Assembly (NCBI GenBank): GCA_037176705.1
Contig: CM073907.1
Span: 11,935,001 to 11,999,000 of the forward strand
Reading direction: 5' to 3'
From: Molossus alvarezi
Taxonomy: Eukaryota; Chordata; Mammalia; Chiroptera; Molossidae
Length of the DNA: 64,000 nucleotides
Shown here: positions 1-10,800 of the stretch, piece by piece
How positions within the stretch are numbered: position 1 is the stretch's first letter
Layout of the letters: each line of letters opens with the position of its first letter
Made by a program: the position numbers and the translations under genes
Notes under the pieces: generated by a model
Database searches by the model: none
What the model saw: the letters and a program-made list of their open reading frames with translations, nothing else
Told to the model about the DNA's origin: nothing

Positions 1-310
1 GAGTCTCAGTCGGCTTGGGCGTCCCTAACAAAGTACCAGACACTGGGAGGCTTGAGCAACAGCAATGCATTTCCCCCTCATTCTGGAGGATGGAGGTCCG
101 AGTCGGGGTGCCAGCATGGTTGGTTCCTGGTGGGAACCTTCTCCTCGGCTTGCAGATGGCACTAATCCCATCACGGGGGCCCCACCCTTGTGGCCCTTCT
201 ACCTCATCACCTCCCAAAGGCCCCCACTTCCTAATACCATCACATCGGGGGTTCGGGTTTCAACATATGGATTTGGGGAGACAGTTCGGTCTCGGCAGAG
301 GGGTTCACTG
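1..310 (-). mobile_element. MaLR-like LTR fragment
   Basis: Read on the minus strand, the part ending near 180-290 matches the well-known mammalian LTR text (TTGAAACCCGAACCCCCGAT..., then the aged 'TAGGAAGTGGGGGCC' and 'GAGGTGATG' blocks). It is degenerate, truncated at the window edge and non-coding. The subfamily is not resolved. Confidence 0.5.
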
Positions 311-647
311 ATGTGGTCACGTGACTGCTCAGTGGCAAAGCCAAGTTTCTACCCAGCACTGGGGGTGGGGGCGGGGCAGACTGTGACATTCCTACAGTCA
401 TTCTGCGGGGTCCCGGGAGATCCACAGGGGAGCACGGCCACTCTCTCAGTCCCCCAGGTCGCCATGGCGGAGAGTCCAGAGGGACTTAGGGGCTTCCCCA
501 CAGCGCATCAGAAACAGAACTTTTGCTAAACTGTTTGTACTGGTCACACAACAAGGCCAGTGCAGCGGAGAATACGTCGAGGAAAGTAGTTCCCATCCAT
601 TATCTTCTGTGAGGCGTGGGCTTGTCCCTTGCATCGACCAGCCTGCC

Positions 648-879
648 TTTTTTTTTTAACCTCACCCGAGGACATTTTTTCATTTTTTGTTCAGATAGAG
701 TGGGAGGGAGAGAGAGAAACATCGACACGAAAGGGACACATCGAGTGGCTGCCACCCGCACGACCGACCAGGGCCGGGGACAAACTGCAACCGAGGTACA
801 TGCCCTTAGCGGGAACCGAACTCGGGTCTCTCAGGACCGCAGGCCGACACTCTAACCGCTGAGCCAAACTGGCCAGGGC
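648..879 (-). mobile_element. Ves SINE
   Basis: Minus-oriented copy. It has a T-rich start, CTCACCCGAGGACAT tail complement, GAAACATCGA, CCGAGGTACATGCCCTTAGC, then CTGAGCCAAACTGGCCAGGGC head complement. This is a full-length tRNA-derived bat SINE, not a gene. Confidence 0.9.
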
Positions 880-1213
880 ACCAGCCCTGCTTTTTAACCT
901 GAAGCGAAGACTTCTAAAGCCAGCTCTGCTCACAGAGACGCCCCCAGGATGCTGTCCCGTAGGTCATCTTCAGTATGATATCACTCTCGCCTTTGGTTGA
1001 GCAGGTCTATGCTGCAAGTGCTTGTTAAGCCCAGATGGTGTGAGGTGGGGATAAGAACCCACAGACACCCAGACACTTTGCAGGAAGCAAACACAGAAGT
1101 CTGCTCACCCACTATATTCTTCACGAACTGGTGTGGGTGTATGTATACTTATGACACATGTCTGTCAGTCATGCACGAGTGTGTTTACATATGATTGAAC
1201 ATGTAATGCATCA

Positions 1214-1466
1214 CCCTGGCTGGTTTGGCTCAGCAATTAGAGCGTCGGCCTGCGGACCAGAGAGTCCCGGGTTCGGCTCCCGCTAAGGGCATGTACCTTG
1301 GTTACAGTTTGTCCCTGACCCCGGTTGGGGTCGTGTGGGTGGCAACCAGTCGATGTGTCTCTCCCACATCGATGTTTCTCTCTCTGTCTTCTTCCCTCTC
1401 ATCCTCCCGCTCTATCTGAAGATAAATGCAAAAATGTCTTCGGGTGGTGATAAAAAAAAATAATAA
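1214..1466 (+). mobile_element. Ves SINE
   Basis: Full-length plus copy. Head CCCTGGCTGGTTTGGCTCAG, B box GGGTTCGGCTCCC, ACATCGATGTTTCTCTC block and the tail CTTCGGGTGGTGATAAAAA. Confidence 0.9.
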
Positions 1467-1773
1467 TGTATCATCAGGGAACAGATAAGAGTCCAGAAAT
1501 AGACCTAAGTCAATATAGGAATTTAATAGATGACCCCAGTGGCATTTCAGTTTCATGGGGAAAGAACATTGTGTTGTTTTAATAAGTAGTGTTAATGTTA
1601 CTGGTTGGCCAGACGCAAAAGGAAAGTTAGAACCTAGATTTCCAACCCTACATCAACTACAGAATTTCCACGTGGATTTCAGAATAAAAGAAAAAGAAAA
1701 CGATATTTAAAAGAACAGATGTATAATTGAGGGTGGAGAAGATCTTTAAAAGCTAGGTGGGAAATTCAGAAAT

Positions 1774-1969
1774 CTTTTTTTTAATCGTCACCCAAGGATG
1801 TGTTTTTATCGATTGAGAGAGAGAGAGAGACTGATCAGTTGCCTCCTGTACACACCCCGACTGGGGATCGAACCCACAGCCTGGGTATGTATCCTGACTG
1901 GGAATCGAACCCGCAACCTTTTGGTATATGGGACAATACTCCAACCAACTGAGCCACTCAGCCAGGGCC
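1774..1969 (-). mobile_element. Ves SINE, older type
   Basis: Minus copy ending GAGCCACTCAGCCAGGGC. The body has CTGGGGATCGAACCCACAGC twice in slightly different form. It looks more diverged than the neighbouring copies. Confidence 0.8.
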
Positions 1970-2247
1970 AGAAATCCTTTTTCTTAAAAGACCAAAACCT
2001 TAAGCTTTGTAAAAACAGACTTCGAAGAAATATTTGCAACATACATTGGCTCAACTCCCTGATATACAAAGATTGCTTACAAATTGATTTCCTTTTTTAA
2101 AAATAAAGGCAACCTAATAGGCAAAAAAAGGGCAATGGATATAAACAGTTGACAGAGAAGGAAGTCAGATGGCCGGGAAACCAACGAGAAGGCCCCGAAC
2201 CACACTGACAGGGAAACACAGTGGGGAATTCCATAACTGCCCCTTTT

Positions 2248-2457
2248 ATTTATTTATTTTTAATATTTTTTCTTCATTGATTTTTAGAGGGAAAGAGAGA
2301 GAGAAACATCAATGAGAGAGACCATGGACTGGCCGCCTCCTTCATGCCCCCCACTGGGGATCAGGCCCACAACCTGGGCATGTGCCCGACCGGGAATCAA
2401 ACCGGCGACCTCTTGGTACAGGGTTGAAGCTGAACCACTGAGCCACACCGCCCGGGC
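2248..2457 (-). mobile_element. Ves SINE with perfect target duplication
   Basis: Minus copy flanked by the identical 15-mer ATAACTGCCCCTTTT at 2233-2247 and 2458-2472. This is a clear LINE-driven retroposition signature. Confidence 0.92.
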
Positions 2458-2472
2458 ATAACTGCCCCTTTT

Positions 2473-4729
2473 TAAAACGAGGGGCCTCAGGGCTTTGGAA
2501 ATGAGTCCAGACGTAGGGATCTCACTTGGGAGGAAAGAGAAGCAAACCCTCCATCCCATCAATTCCAAGTGGAGCAGTGGGCATGGAACGTGTCGCTGGG
2601 GTGAAGCCGTCGCGTGTCCCTCGCTGTGGACGAAGCCCCATACATTTGGGTTGTTAGAAGGGTGAGGACATGGGCTGACCCTCCGTGGGACCAGCCACCC
2701 CTGTGAAGGCATTATGGGAATAGGTACCGATGTTCTGGAAAATGCCTCTGCTCGTGGCCCACGCGAGCGTGTCTGGGGGGCGAGGTGGGGAGGCCGCACA
2801 TCTTGGAGGGCCCCCCCGCCACGGTGGATGGCAGAGCGGGCACAGGACAGAGGCCTCTTGATTTTTTTATTTTCGTCTAGCAAGTTGAGGCCCACATGTG
2901 GGGGGGGGAGAACGTGGCCCGTCGCAAAGCTGTCTCCTCTCTTGGGCTGTTGACCCACAGGCAGGAACTATCTATAAAAGATAACTTGTTTGCGGATGGA
3001 TAGTAAAATTCCGAGTGAATTTATGCACATTCGAGTAGTCATATTTGTGCAGCGGCCTTGTCCAAAAATAATTTGGACAGCCGTTTTTACGGTAACCTTC
3101 AGACCAGCGGAGTCATAAATAACTTATGAATAAATAATTACAGTTCATAAATGCCTCGCGCCGGACTCTCCCCTGCCCGGTCTTCATAGTTTCCACACGG
3201 GGCCAGGAGATCTCTAACAGGTGTTGCTTCTGTCTGGAGTAAAGGTTCCTTCTTCCATCCGTCCGTTACTTAAAGAGGCTTCATAAACACCCGGGAGAAA
3301 CTTTAAAGCTGGAAGGCAGCAGAAGCCAAGTGTTCAGAGGTGTTCTCTGGGAAGAAAGCGAGCCTTTCTCGTTCTCGATGTTTTTCGGTGTGAATGAGGG
3401 CAGGCTAAAATTGCTCGTTCTTTTTCATTGAGGAAAAGAAGTCTTTTGAACATTTTCTCCTGGAACAGGGGCTGATACCAAGCCGTCTCTAGGAGGCAGT
3501 TGCGTGTTTATTTCCCTAGGGGGCGCTGCATTGAGCCCTGCTCAACACTGCGGCTAACTGGGCACACTGCCGGGCACCGGTTTTGGTATTCCGTTATCAT
3601 CTCCCCCAGAGCATTCTCCGATGCCAGGTTACCCTATTGCCATGGACTCTGCGCTCCGTGTGGAGAAGGGCCAGAGCGAAGAAGGGGTGGGTGTCATGAT
3701 CGAGGGCAACGGAGCATCCTTTAGCCCAAAGAGAGATTCTGGCTTCTCTGTCCTCTCGTCTGGCAGAGAACCAGGCGAGAGGGCGTCAAGCCACTACTTT
3801 ATCTTGAATTCTGCAGGCTGTCCTGCCCCCTCTCCCTGCCTTTGGAGGGGGGAAGGCCCTTCAGAGATTCTGCTGAAACCCAACCCTCTGGTTCCCATCA
3901 GCGTGCGTTTCCAGCCTCTGAAACACATTCTTTCTCAACTCACACTCTGGTGCCCGCGAAACGGCGGGTTGGACGTGATTTTAATGGTAATCTCATCATT
4001 AGTCTAATTAATGAAGTCATTGGAAGACCGGAGAGTTGGCTTGTTTTTCAGAAAATGCCATCTTAGGAAGCATGGAAACAAAGCCCATATTAGTACTTTT
4101 TTTAGCGAACTGGCTTTCTCTAATTGAAGAAGTCACACGTGGACGTGCCAGACAAAATTTCTGAACAGTACCAGCTGGCGCGGACGGGATAGTCCGTCCC
4201 CTGACCACTTTCTTCTCCAGAGACGTCGTGGAATTCCATGTGTCTCTGGTCACAACTGTGTCTGACATGCATGTATAACATAGACACACGTATGTGCATT
4301 TTGCCACATGTACACACATGCATATAACCCACACATATAAATGCATGGGATGTGGTTTCCTCACGAGTCCGCACACGGTTTGTGGTTCATCCAGTAAGCC
4401 TTCAGCTACCTTGTTCCACACCTTGTTTTTCGGCCCACAGCCGTCCATGCAGAACTTCCCGCGCTCTGTGACGGTTGTTATTACCCCACCCCGCTGTGGG
4501 TGGACGGCTGGGCTGTCTTGTCTTTGCTGTTAGAAACTGTCCCCCAACACCCTTGTTGTCACATCTTTGCCCACGTTCAAGGACACCTGCTGGACGAAGT
4601 GCTGGAATTGGAATCCCTCGTCCATGGCACGAGCATCCACCCCGAGGCTGCGCCCGCGTGTCCAGCTCTTGGCCTCTGCGCGGCGGCCACAGTCCATTTC
4701 AAACACAGCCGCCTTGCCTCTCTTTGCAG
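2473..4729 (+). other. LRRK1 intronic sequence without recognised genes
   Basis: No exon, repeat or RNA gene that I recognise. An AT-rich, low-complexity-free stretch at about 2985-3160 looks like a possible conserved non-coding element (see findings). A few CA/TG-rich patches occur around 4260-4350. Confidence 0.6.
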
Positions 4730-4859
4730 TGTGTGTCCTGGACTTCCCAGCCTTCCTGAGTGACTCTCTGGAAGTCCTGTGTCTGAACGACAATTATCTG
4801 GATGCAGTCCCTCCCTCCGTCTGCCTACTGAAGGGCTTATCAGAACTCTACCTGGGAAA
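4730..4859 (+). CDS. LRRK1: LRRK1 exon, leucine-rich repeats (~residues 537-580)
   Basis: The acceptor is CTTTGCAG ending at 4729 and the donor is GTAAGT at 4860. The exon starts with two bases of a split codon and ends with two bases of an Asn codon. It encodes typical LRR text, including [13 protein letters not shown] and GLSELYLG, with the LxxLxLxxN spacing. I see no further LRRK1 exon between 1 and 4729. Confidence 0.93.
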
Positions 4860-7800
4860 GTAAGTACACAGCCCTGGAGGCAGGGTGTCCCTCCCTAAAT
4901 CGCCAAGGACACAGCCAGGGGGGAGGAGCCCTCTGCAGGCAGAGCCAGGCCTTGGGCAGGGGAGGCACAGAGGAGCCCCAGGGTGAGGCTGGGGTGCTCT
5001 GCTCGTGTTCCTGAGGACTGTCTGATCCCCGTCCTTCCGTTCACTGAGCAGCTACTGCCAAGCACTTCCGAGGGGTTCAGCAGTGGGCAAATCCTCATGG
5101 AAATAGAAAATACGTCAGGTCGCCCCGCCTTTGCGGGAGGAGGTAGTAATCGTCATCAAGGTGGTGTAATTAACAGACCAGCTGAGAAAGTTGGGGGGTG
5201 GGACCCAGTGCTGAGCCACCAGGATTGGCAGAAGACAAAGCTGCCATTCGGACCCCTGGCTTCCCAGGGGGTAAGGCTTTGAAATTAGTATATAAATGGA
5301 CCATTGGAAATCAGGGCCCAAGATGTTGGGTTTGGGGCGCGGGCTGAGTGGCCACTGCAAGCCTCCGAGCTGACCGGCTGCTGTGTGTGTGTGCGCACAT
5401 GTGCGTGTGTGCACGCGTATGCGTGCGTGTGTGTGTGTGTGTGTGTGCGCGCCCCCATGGTGCTCCTAGCAATCCTGGCCTGAGAGAACTCCCCGCTGAG
5501 CTGGGGCAGCTGGGCAACCTCTGGCAACTGGACATTGAAGATCTGAACATCAGCAATGTGCCTGCAGAGATCAGGAAAGAAGGTAGGGCTTCCCGGTCGC
5601 CACCCCCTTGGAAAGACAGCTCAAGTCTCGCTGTTGAGGGCCTGGGGTGGAGACAGCGGGGTGACCCATGGAGCCCGACTCCAGACCCCATGTTTGGGAA
5701 GATGCTGAGAGCTCACTCGGAAAGCCGTCGTTGCTGAGGGCCATCATTATTACTTTTTCTTTATTGATTTGAGAGAGAGAGGAAGTCAGAGGGAGAGAGA
5801 GAGAAACATCGATGAGAGAGAACATTGATTAGCCACCTCCTGCACGCCCCCCACTGGGGATTTGGCCCACACCTGGGCATGTGCCCTGACTGGGAATCGA
5901 ACCGGTGACCTCTTGGTGCAGGGTCCACGCTCACCACTGAGCCACACCGCCAGGCACTGAGAACCATTATTGTACTGTCATCCACCATGTGCTAAAACTA
6001 GTAGGACCCCGTAGGCACCAAGGATGTTGCCTTTAGGTCTGTGACTTTAGTCTTCACTTTCGGGGGTGATCAGTATCCCTGCTCCCCTCCTTTGGATCCA
6101 GCAGTCTTCTGAACCCACCCCATTGGGACACCTAGAAAGGGGCTCTTCCAGACGGGATCTTGCTCCCCAGGGAGGCGGGTGTGCCCCCCACAGTCTCAGC
6201 AGCGCCCCCCATCTCACGCAGTCTCAGCAGCGGGATCCCCACAGTCTCAGCAGCACCCCCCCCATCTCCCACAGTCTCAGCAGCGGCTGCCCCCCACAGT
6301 CTCAGCAGCGCCCCCCATCTCCCGCAGTCTCAGCAGTGCCCCCCATCTCCCGCAGTCTCAGCAGCGGGCCCCCCATCTCCCGCAGTCTCAGCAGCGCCCC
6401 CCATCTCGCGCAGTCTCAGCAGCGCCCCCCATCTCGCGCAGTCTCAGCAGCGGGCCCACCCCCCCAGCCCCAGCAGCGGCCCCACACCCCACAGTCTCAG
6501 CAGCGCCCCCCATCTCCCGCAGTCTCAGCAGCGGGCCCCCATCTCGCGCAGTCTCAGCAGCGGGCCCCCCCATCTCCCGCAGTCTCAGCAGCGGGCCCCC
6601 CATCTCCTGCAGTCTCAGCAGCGGGCCCCCCATCTCCTGCAGTCTCAGCAGCGGGCCCACCCCCCTAGCCCCAGCAGCGGGCCCCCCCATCTCCCGCAGT
6701 CTCAGCAGCGGGCCCCCCATCTCCTGCAGTCTCAGCAGCAGGCCTCCCCATCTCCCGCAGTCTCAGCAGCGCCCCCCATCTCCCGCAGTCTCAGCAGCGC
6801 CCCCCCATCTCGCGCAGTCTCAGCAGCGGGCCCCCCCATCTCCCGCAGTCTCAGCAGCGCCCCCCATCTCGCGCAGTCTCAGCAGCGGGCCCCCCCCATC
6901 TCCCGCAGTCTCAGCAGTGCCCCCCATCTCGCGCAGTCTCAGCAGCGGGCCCACCCCCTCCAGCCCCAGCAGCGGCCCCACACCCCACAGTCTCAGCAGC
7001 GGGCCCCCCATCTCGCGCAGGCCCCAAAGCAGTGCTGTGCTACCTGCGCGCGCAGCTGCGGAAAGCCGAGAGGTGCAAGCTGATGAAAATGATCGTCGTG
7101 GGGCCTCCGCGCCAGGGCAAGTCCACGCTGCTCGAGATCTTGCAGACGGGGCGGTGCCCCCAGCTGGCGCACGGCGAGGCCACCATCAGGACCACCAAGT
7201 GGGAGCTCCAGAGGCCCGCGGGCTCCAAAGCCAAGGTGAAGGGCGGTGGGCACGCAGCGTCCCCCGGGCCCTCCTCCCTCCTCCCCGCAGAGCCTGGGAC
7301 TTCCTCGCCTGTGTCCGAGACCCCAAAGGTCGCAGGGCCCAATGTGTGCCGTCTCAAACCCGCTCCTGCCAAGCCGGTGAACTCCTTAACATGACCTTGG
7401 AGTTCTTCTTTTTCTTAAATATGTTTTTATTGATTTTAGAGAGGAAGGGAGAGGGAGCGAGAGATAAAAACATGGATGAGAAACATCAACATCGATCAAT
7501 TGGCTGCCTCCTGCTGGGGATCAGCCCACAACCTGGCCAGGCTGGAGTTTATCTGTTAGAATAAGTTGAGGCTCCGGCGGTGACCGCCAGTCCTGGTTGT
7601 CAGAGTTCCTCAGTGAGCTTTGAAAGACAGTGTTGCCCCTGCCTTTCTACTCCTGACCCCAGCGACTGCGATTCAAATGGCCTGGGGCCGGGCCCACGGG
7701 GGCTGAGAACCAATCACTGCTATAGGCCGTGCGACCCACGGCACCTGCAGCTAACGGGGAGGCTGGGAAAGCACCCCAAGTATGAATGTGCTGTTCCCCT

Positions 7801-10800
7801 GACACCTGCTGTCACCCCAGGGTCTGAAAAATCTAGTTTTGAAGCCCTGTTTAAATTGAATCCTTCTGGGGACCTGTTGATTCTCCTGTTTTCCATTCAG
7901 CAGGAGACAAATAAACATGAAAATTGTCTCTAATTAGAATCAGGAAAAAGCCTGGGGATACTGGTGGATGGAATACAGCCCGGCCAGGAGCTGTGTCCAG
8001 GCCCAGGGAGTGGGTGCAGCCAATGCCTCCCTTACCTGTGGCCAAATGTGGGGCTGCAGGTAGCTCCACAGGGATGCAGATGCAGGGGGCTGCTTGCGGG
8101 GACCGGGGGGTTTCCAGGCCCAAGCCTGCATGGTGCCCCCCAGCCCAGCACAGCCTCACACACGAACCACTTTCCGAGTCAGGGAACTCCATCCTGTGTG
8201 CGTCACTAGGCATGTAAGCTGAATGTCTAATTTAACGTTGACTCAGAGCATGGTCCCCTGAAGAACAGAGCCCTGCCTGTTCGGGCCAGAACGGTCGAAT
8301 AATTAAATCACCCTCCCCCCAGAACACCCCAGGACTGAATCCACCTAAATCGTGCCCGCAGGGTCTTTAAGTGACCCGATCTCTGGATGCCCGCCTGCTT
8401 TGCGCAGCCGCTCCTGACAGCTGCCCGCGGCCCGAGCAGCGATGACCGTTGTCATCAACGGTCTCCTTCGGCCCCGGTTCTTTCCTGCCGTCACTAAAGT
8501 GACCCCCTCTCTCCCCCTGAAAGACAGCCTCCCGGTCCTTCGAATGCTGAGCCCGTAGCTCTGTGGGACTGGACCGCCTGCCAATTGAGCACAGCTGTCC
8601 AGCTGTTCGTTTTCAACTCTCTACAGAAGCGGGTCTTGGAGGCCCGAAGGCAGCATCGTGGGAATGGTTCTTGGCTCCAGAAAACCACAGTCTCAGCTGC
8701 TCGGGCCAGACTCTTACCTCATAGAGCGATAGAGAAACCACCGTTTACACAGCCCTTCCCAGCAGCCCAACAGCTAAGCTTTTGTTTAATTCCCACGGCA
8801 AGGCGGTTTCCCTGCGCCCTTGGTGGGCGCCGCCTCTGACCCCCGAGAGTTCAGAGGCCCGTCTCCTCGGCCCCACTCAGCGGGAGGCTCAGCTCAGTGT
8901 GCGCGCTGATATCAGTGACGGGCTCCAAGGGCAGGACGTCCCCTAACTGTCTGCAGCCCGGATGGAGGCCGGACAATGCCCCCGTGTCCACAGACAGATG
9001 GACACGGTGTCCAGGCCGGGCTCGGCTCCACTAATAGTGGATAGAGGCCCCCGTAAGTCCACTCTGCACCCTGGGTCCCTTTCCCCGACTTGGATGACCG
9101 ACTCCTAACACGAACGCCGAGACAGGCAAAGCTTGCCCGTCGGCTGTGCTTTAGGCCCTAAACACAGCGTGCAAAGGGGACCGTTTTCTCGGGCTGGAGC
9201 CGTGGTCTGTAACATGCCTCCTGCCTCTGCTTTGTTGCTCAAGTAGGTTGAGTCCATAGAATTCAACGTCTGGGACATCGGCGGCCCCACCAGCATGGCG
9301 ACCGTCAACCAGTGCTTCTTCACGGACAAGGCCCTGTACGTGGTGGTCTGGAACCTGGCGCTGGGCGAGGAGGCCGTGGCCAGCCTCCAGTTCTGGCTGC
9401 TCAACATCGAGGTGAGAGACCCGGCCCGTCGGAGCGCAGTCCCCGGGCGTCGCGGGGATCCGGCCACACCTCTAAAGTGTCCCCTTTTTACTGAGAAAAA
9501 CAGAAACCCTCAGGAAGAAGCTTTGCATTTGGGCAAACTGGCACGGAGGGCCCTGGCATCCGAGGCCACGGTGGGGCATTGACAACCCCCTGGCTGGATG
9601 GTGGCTGGCAGCAAGTGCTCTAGTCCTTAATTGAAAGCCCCTCACTGTCAGGTAAAGGGGAGCAGGGCGCCCCTCTCTGGTGCAAGGTGACAGGGCTGGA
9701 GGCAGCCTCTGTCCCAGGAGGCGGCTGCACCGTCTGGAGGGGTCTGAAATCCAGGGAGAGTCACGGGGGCCTCGCACCCCTCAGTCGGGGCCTTGCGCCC
9801 TCGAGGTTTGCTGACAGGAGTGGGCGACAGGCTCAGGGCCACAGGCAGGAGGTGGGCATCACCTGGGAGGGGTCTCCCCACCCTGTACAGGTGAGGGCAG
9901 CGGGTGCTCAGCCCCGGGTTTTCTGTTGCAGGCCAAGGCCCCCAACGCCGTGGTGCTGGTGGTGGGGACCCACCTGGACTTGATCGAGAGCAAGTTCCGC
10001 GTGGAGAGAATCGCGACGCTGCGAGCCTACGTCCTGGCTCTCTGCCGCGCGCCCTCCGGGTCCCGGGCCACCGGCTTCCCTGACATCACTTTCAAACACT
10101 TACAGTGAGTGTCCCAGGCCTCCTGCTCGCCCTGACCTGGCAGGTGGCCGTGGCCGCTGCTCCCTCTCTTGTCGATCTTCCCAGGCACCCTGAGATCTGC
10201 CCGTGGAGGGCTCCTAACCAGGCTGGGCTCCTCTGGGGCCGCTTCCAACATGAAGGGGAGCAGCCTGACCCCCAGGGCAGACACGGCACTGGGGAGGGCG
10301 CTCTGGGCTTGTCCCTTCTCCCACCTCCTGTCCTAGGACTCTCGCCACGGCCCTGTAGGTTAGACGTGGCACCCACTTTGCAGATGGTGAAACTGAGGCT
10401 CAGCAAGTCCAGTTACCATCCTCTGGTGGGAATCAAGTGTGTGTGGCAGTGGCTTTGGGTGCCGCCCCTCTGGGTAGAGTTCCTTGGACAAGGGTGCACA
10501 GGTCGGCCTGGGGACACAGCTGCCCAGCTCAGAAGGCAGAACTCCTCCCGCGCCCTGGGGTCTGTGACAACGGAACACCAGCTCTGGGTTCAACCCGAGT
10601 CTGCTCCCCTCCAGCTTGTGTCCTTGGGGGCCACCTCCCTTCCCTCCTCTGTAAAATGGGCACGTTGGGAAGGCGGACCGAAGTGACAGGTGGGGGCGCT
10701 CTCAGCACCGTGCTCTGCGCCAAGCGAGACCTCGAGAAACCTCTGCGTGTCCGTGTTCCGTGCGTGCTCGCGACTCTCTGGTGTTCGGGACGAAACATGC

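Noticed and set aside
6184..7020. CRISPR-like regular array
   Set aside because: Units are contiguous minisatellite repeats without distinct spacers, in a mammalian intron.
6066..7564. Long ORFs of 200, 307 and 461 codons across the minisatellite
   Set aside because: They exist only because the GC-rich units almost lack stop triplets. They read as [13 protein letters not shown] repeats in several frames and run into the LRRK1 exon in the wrong frame.
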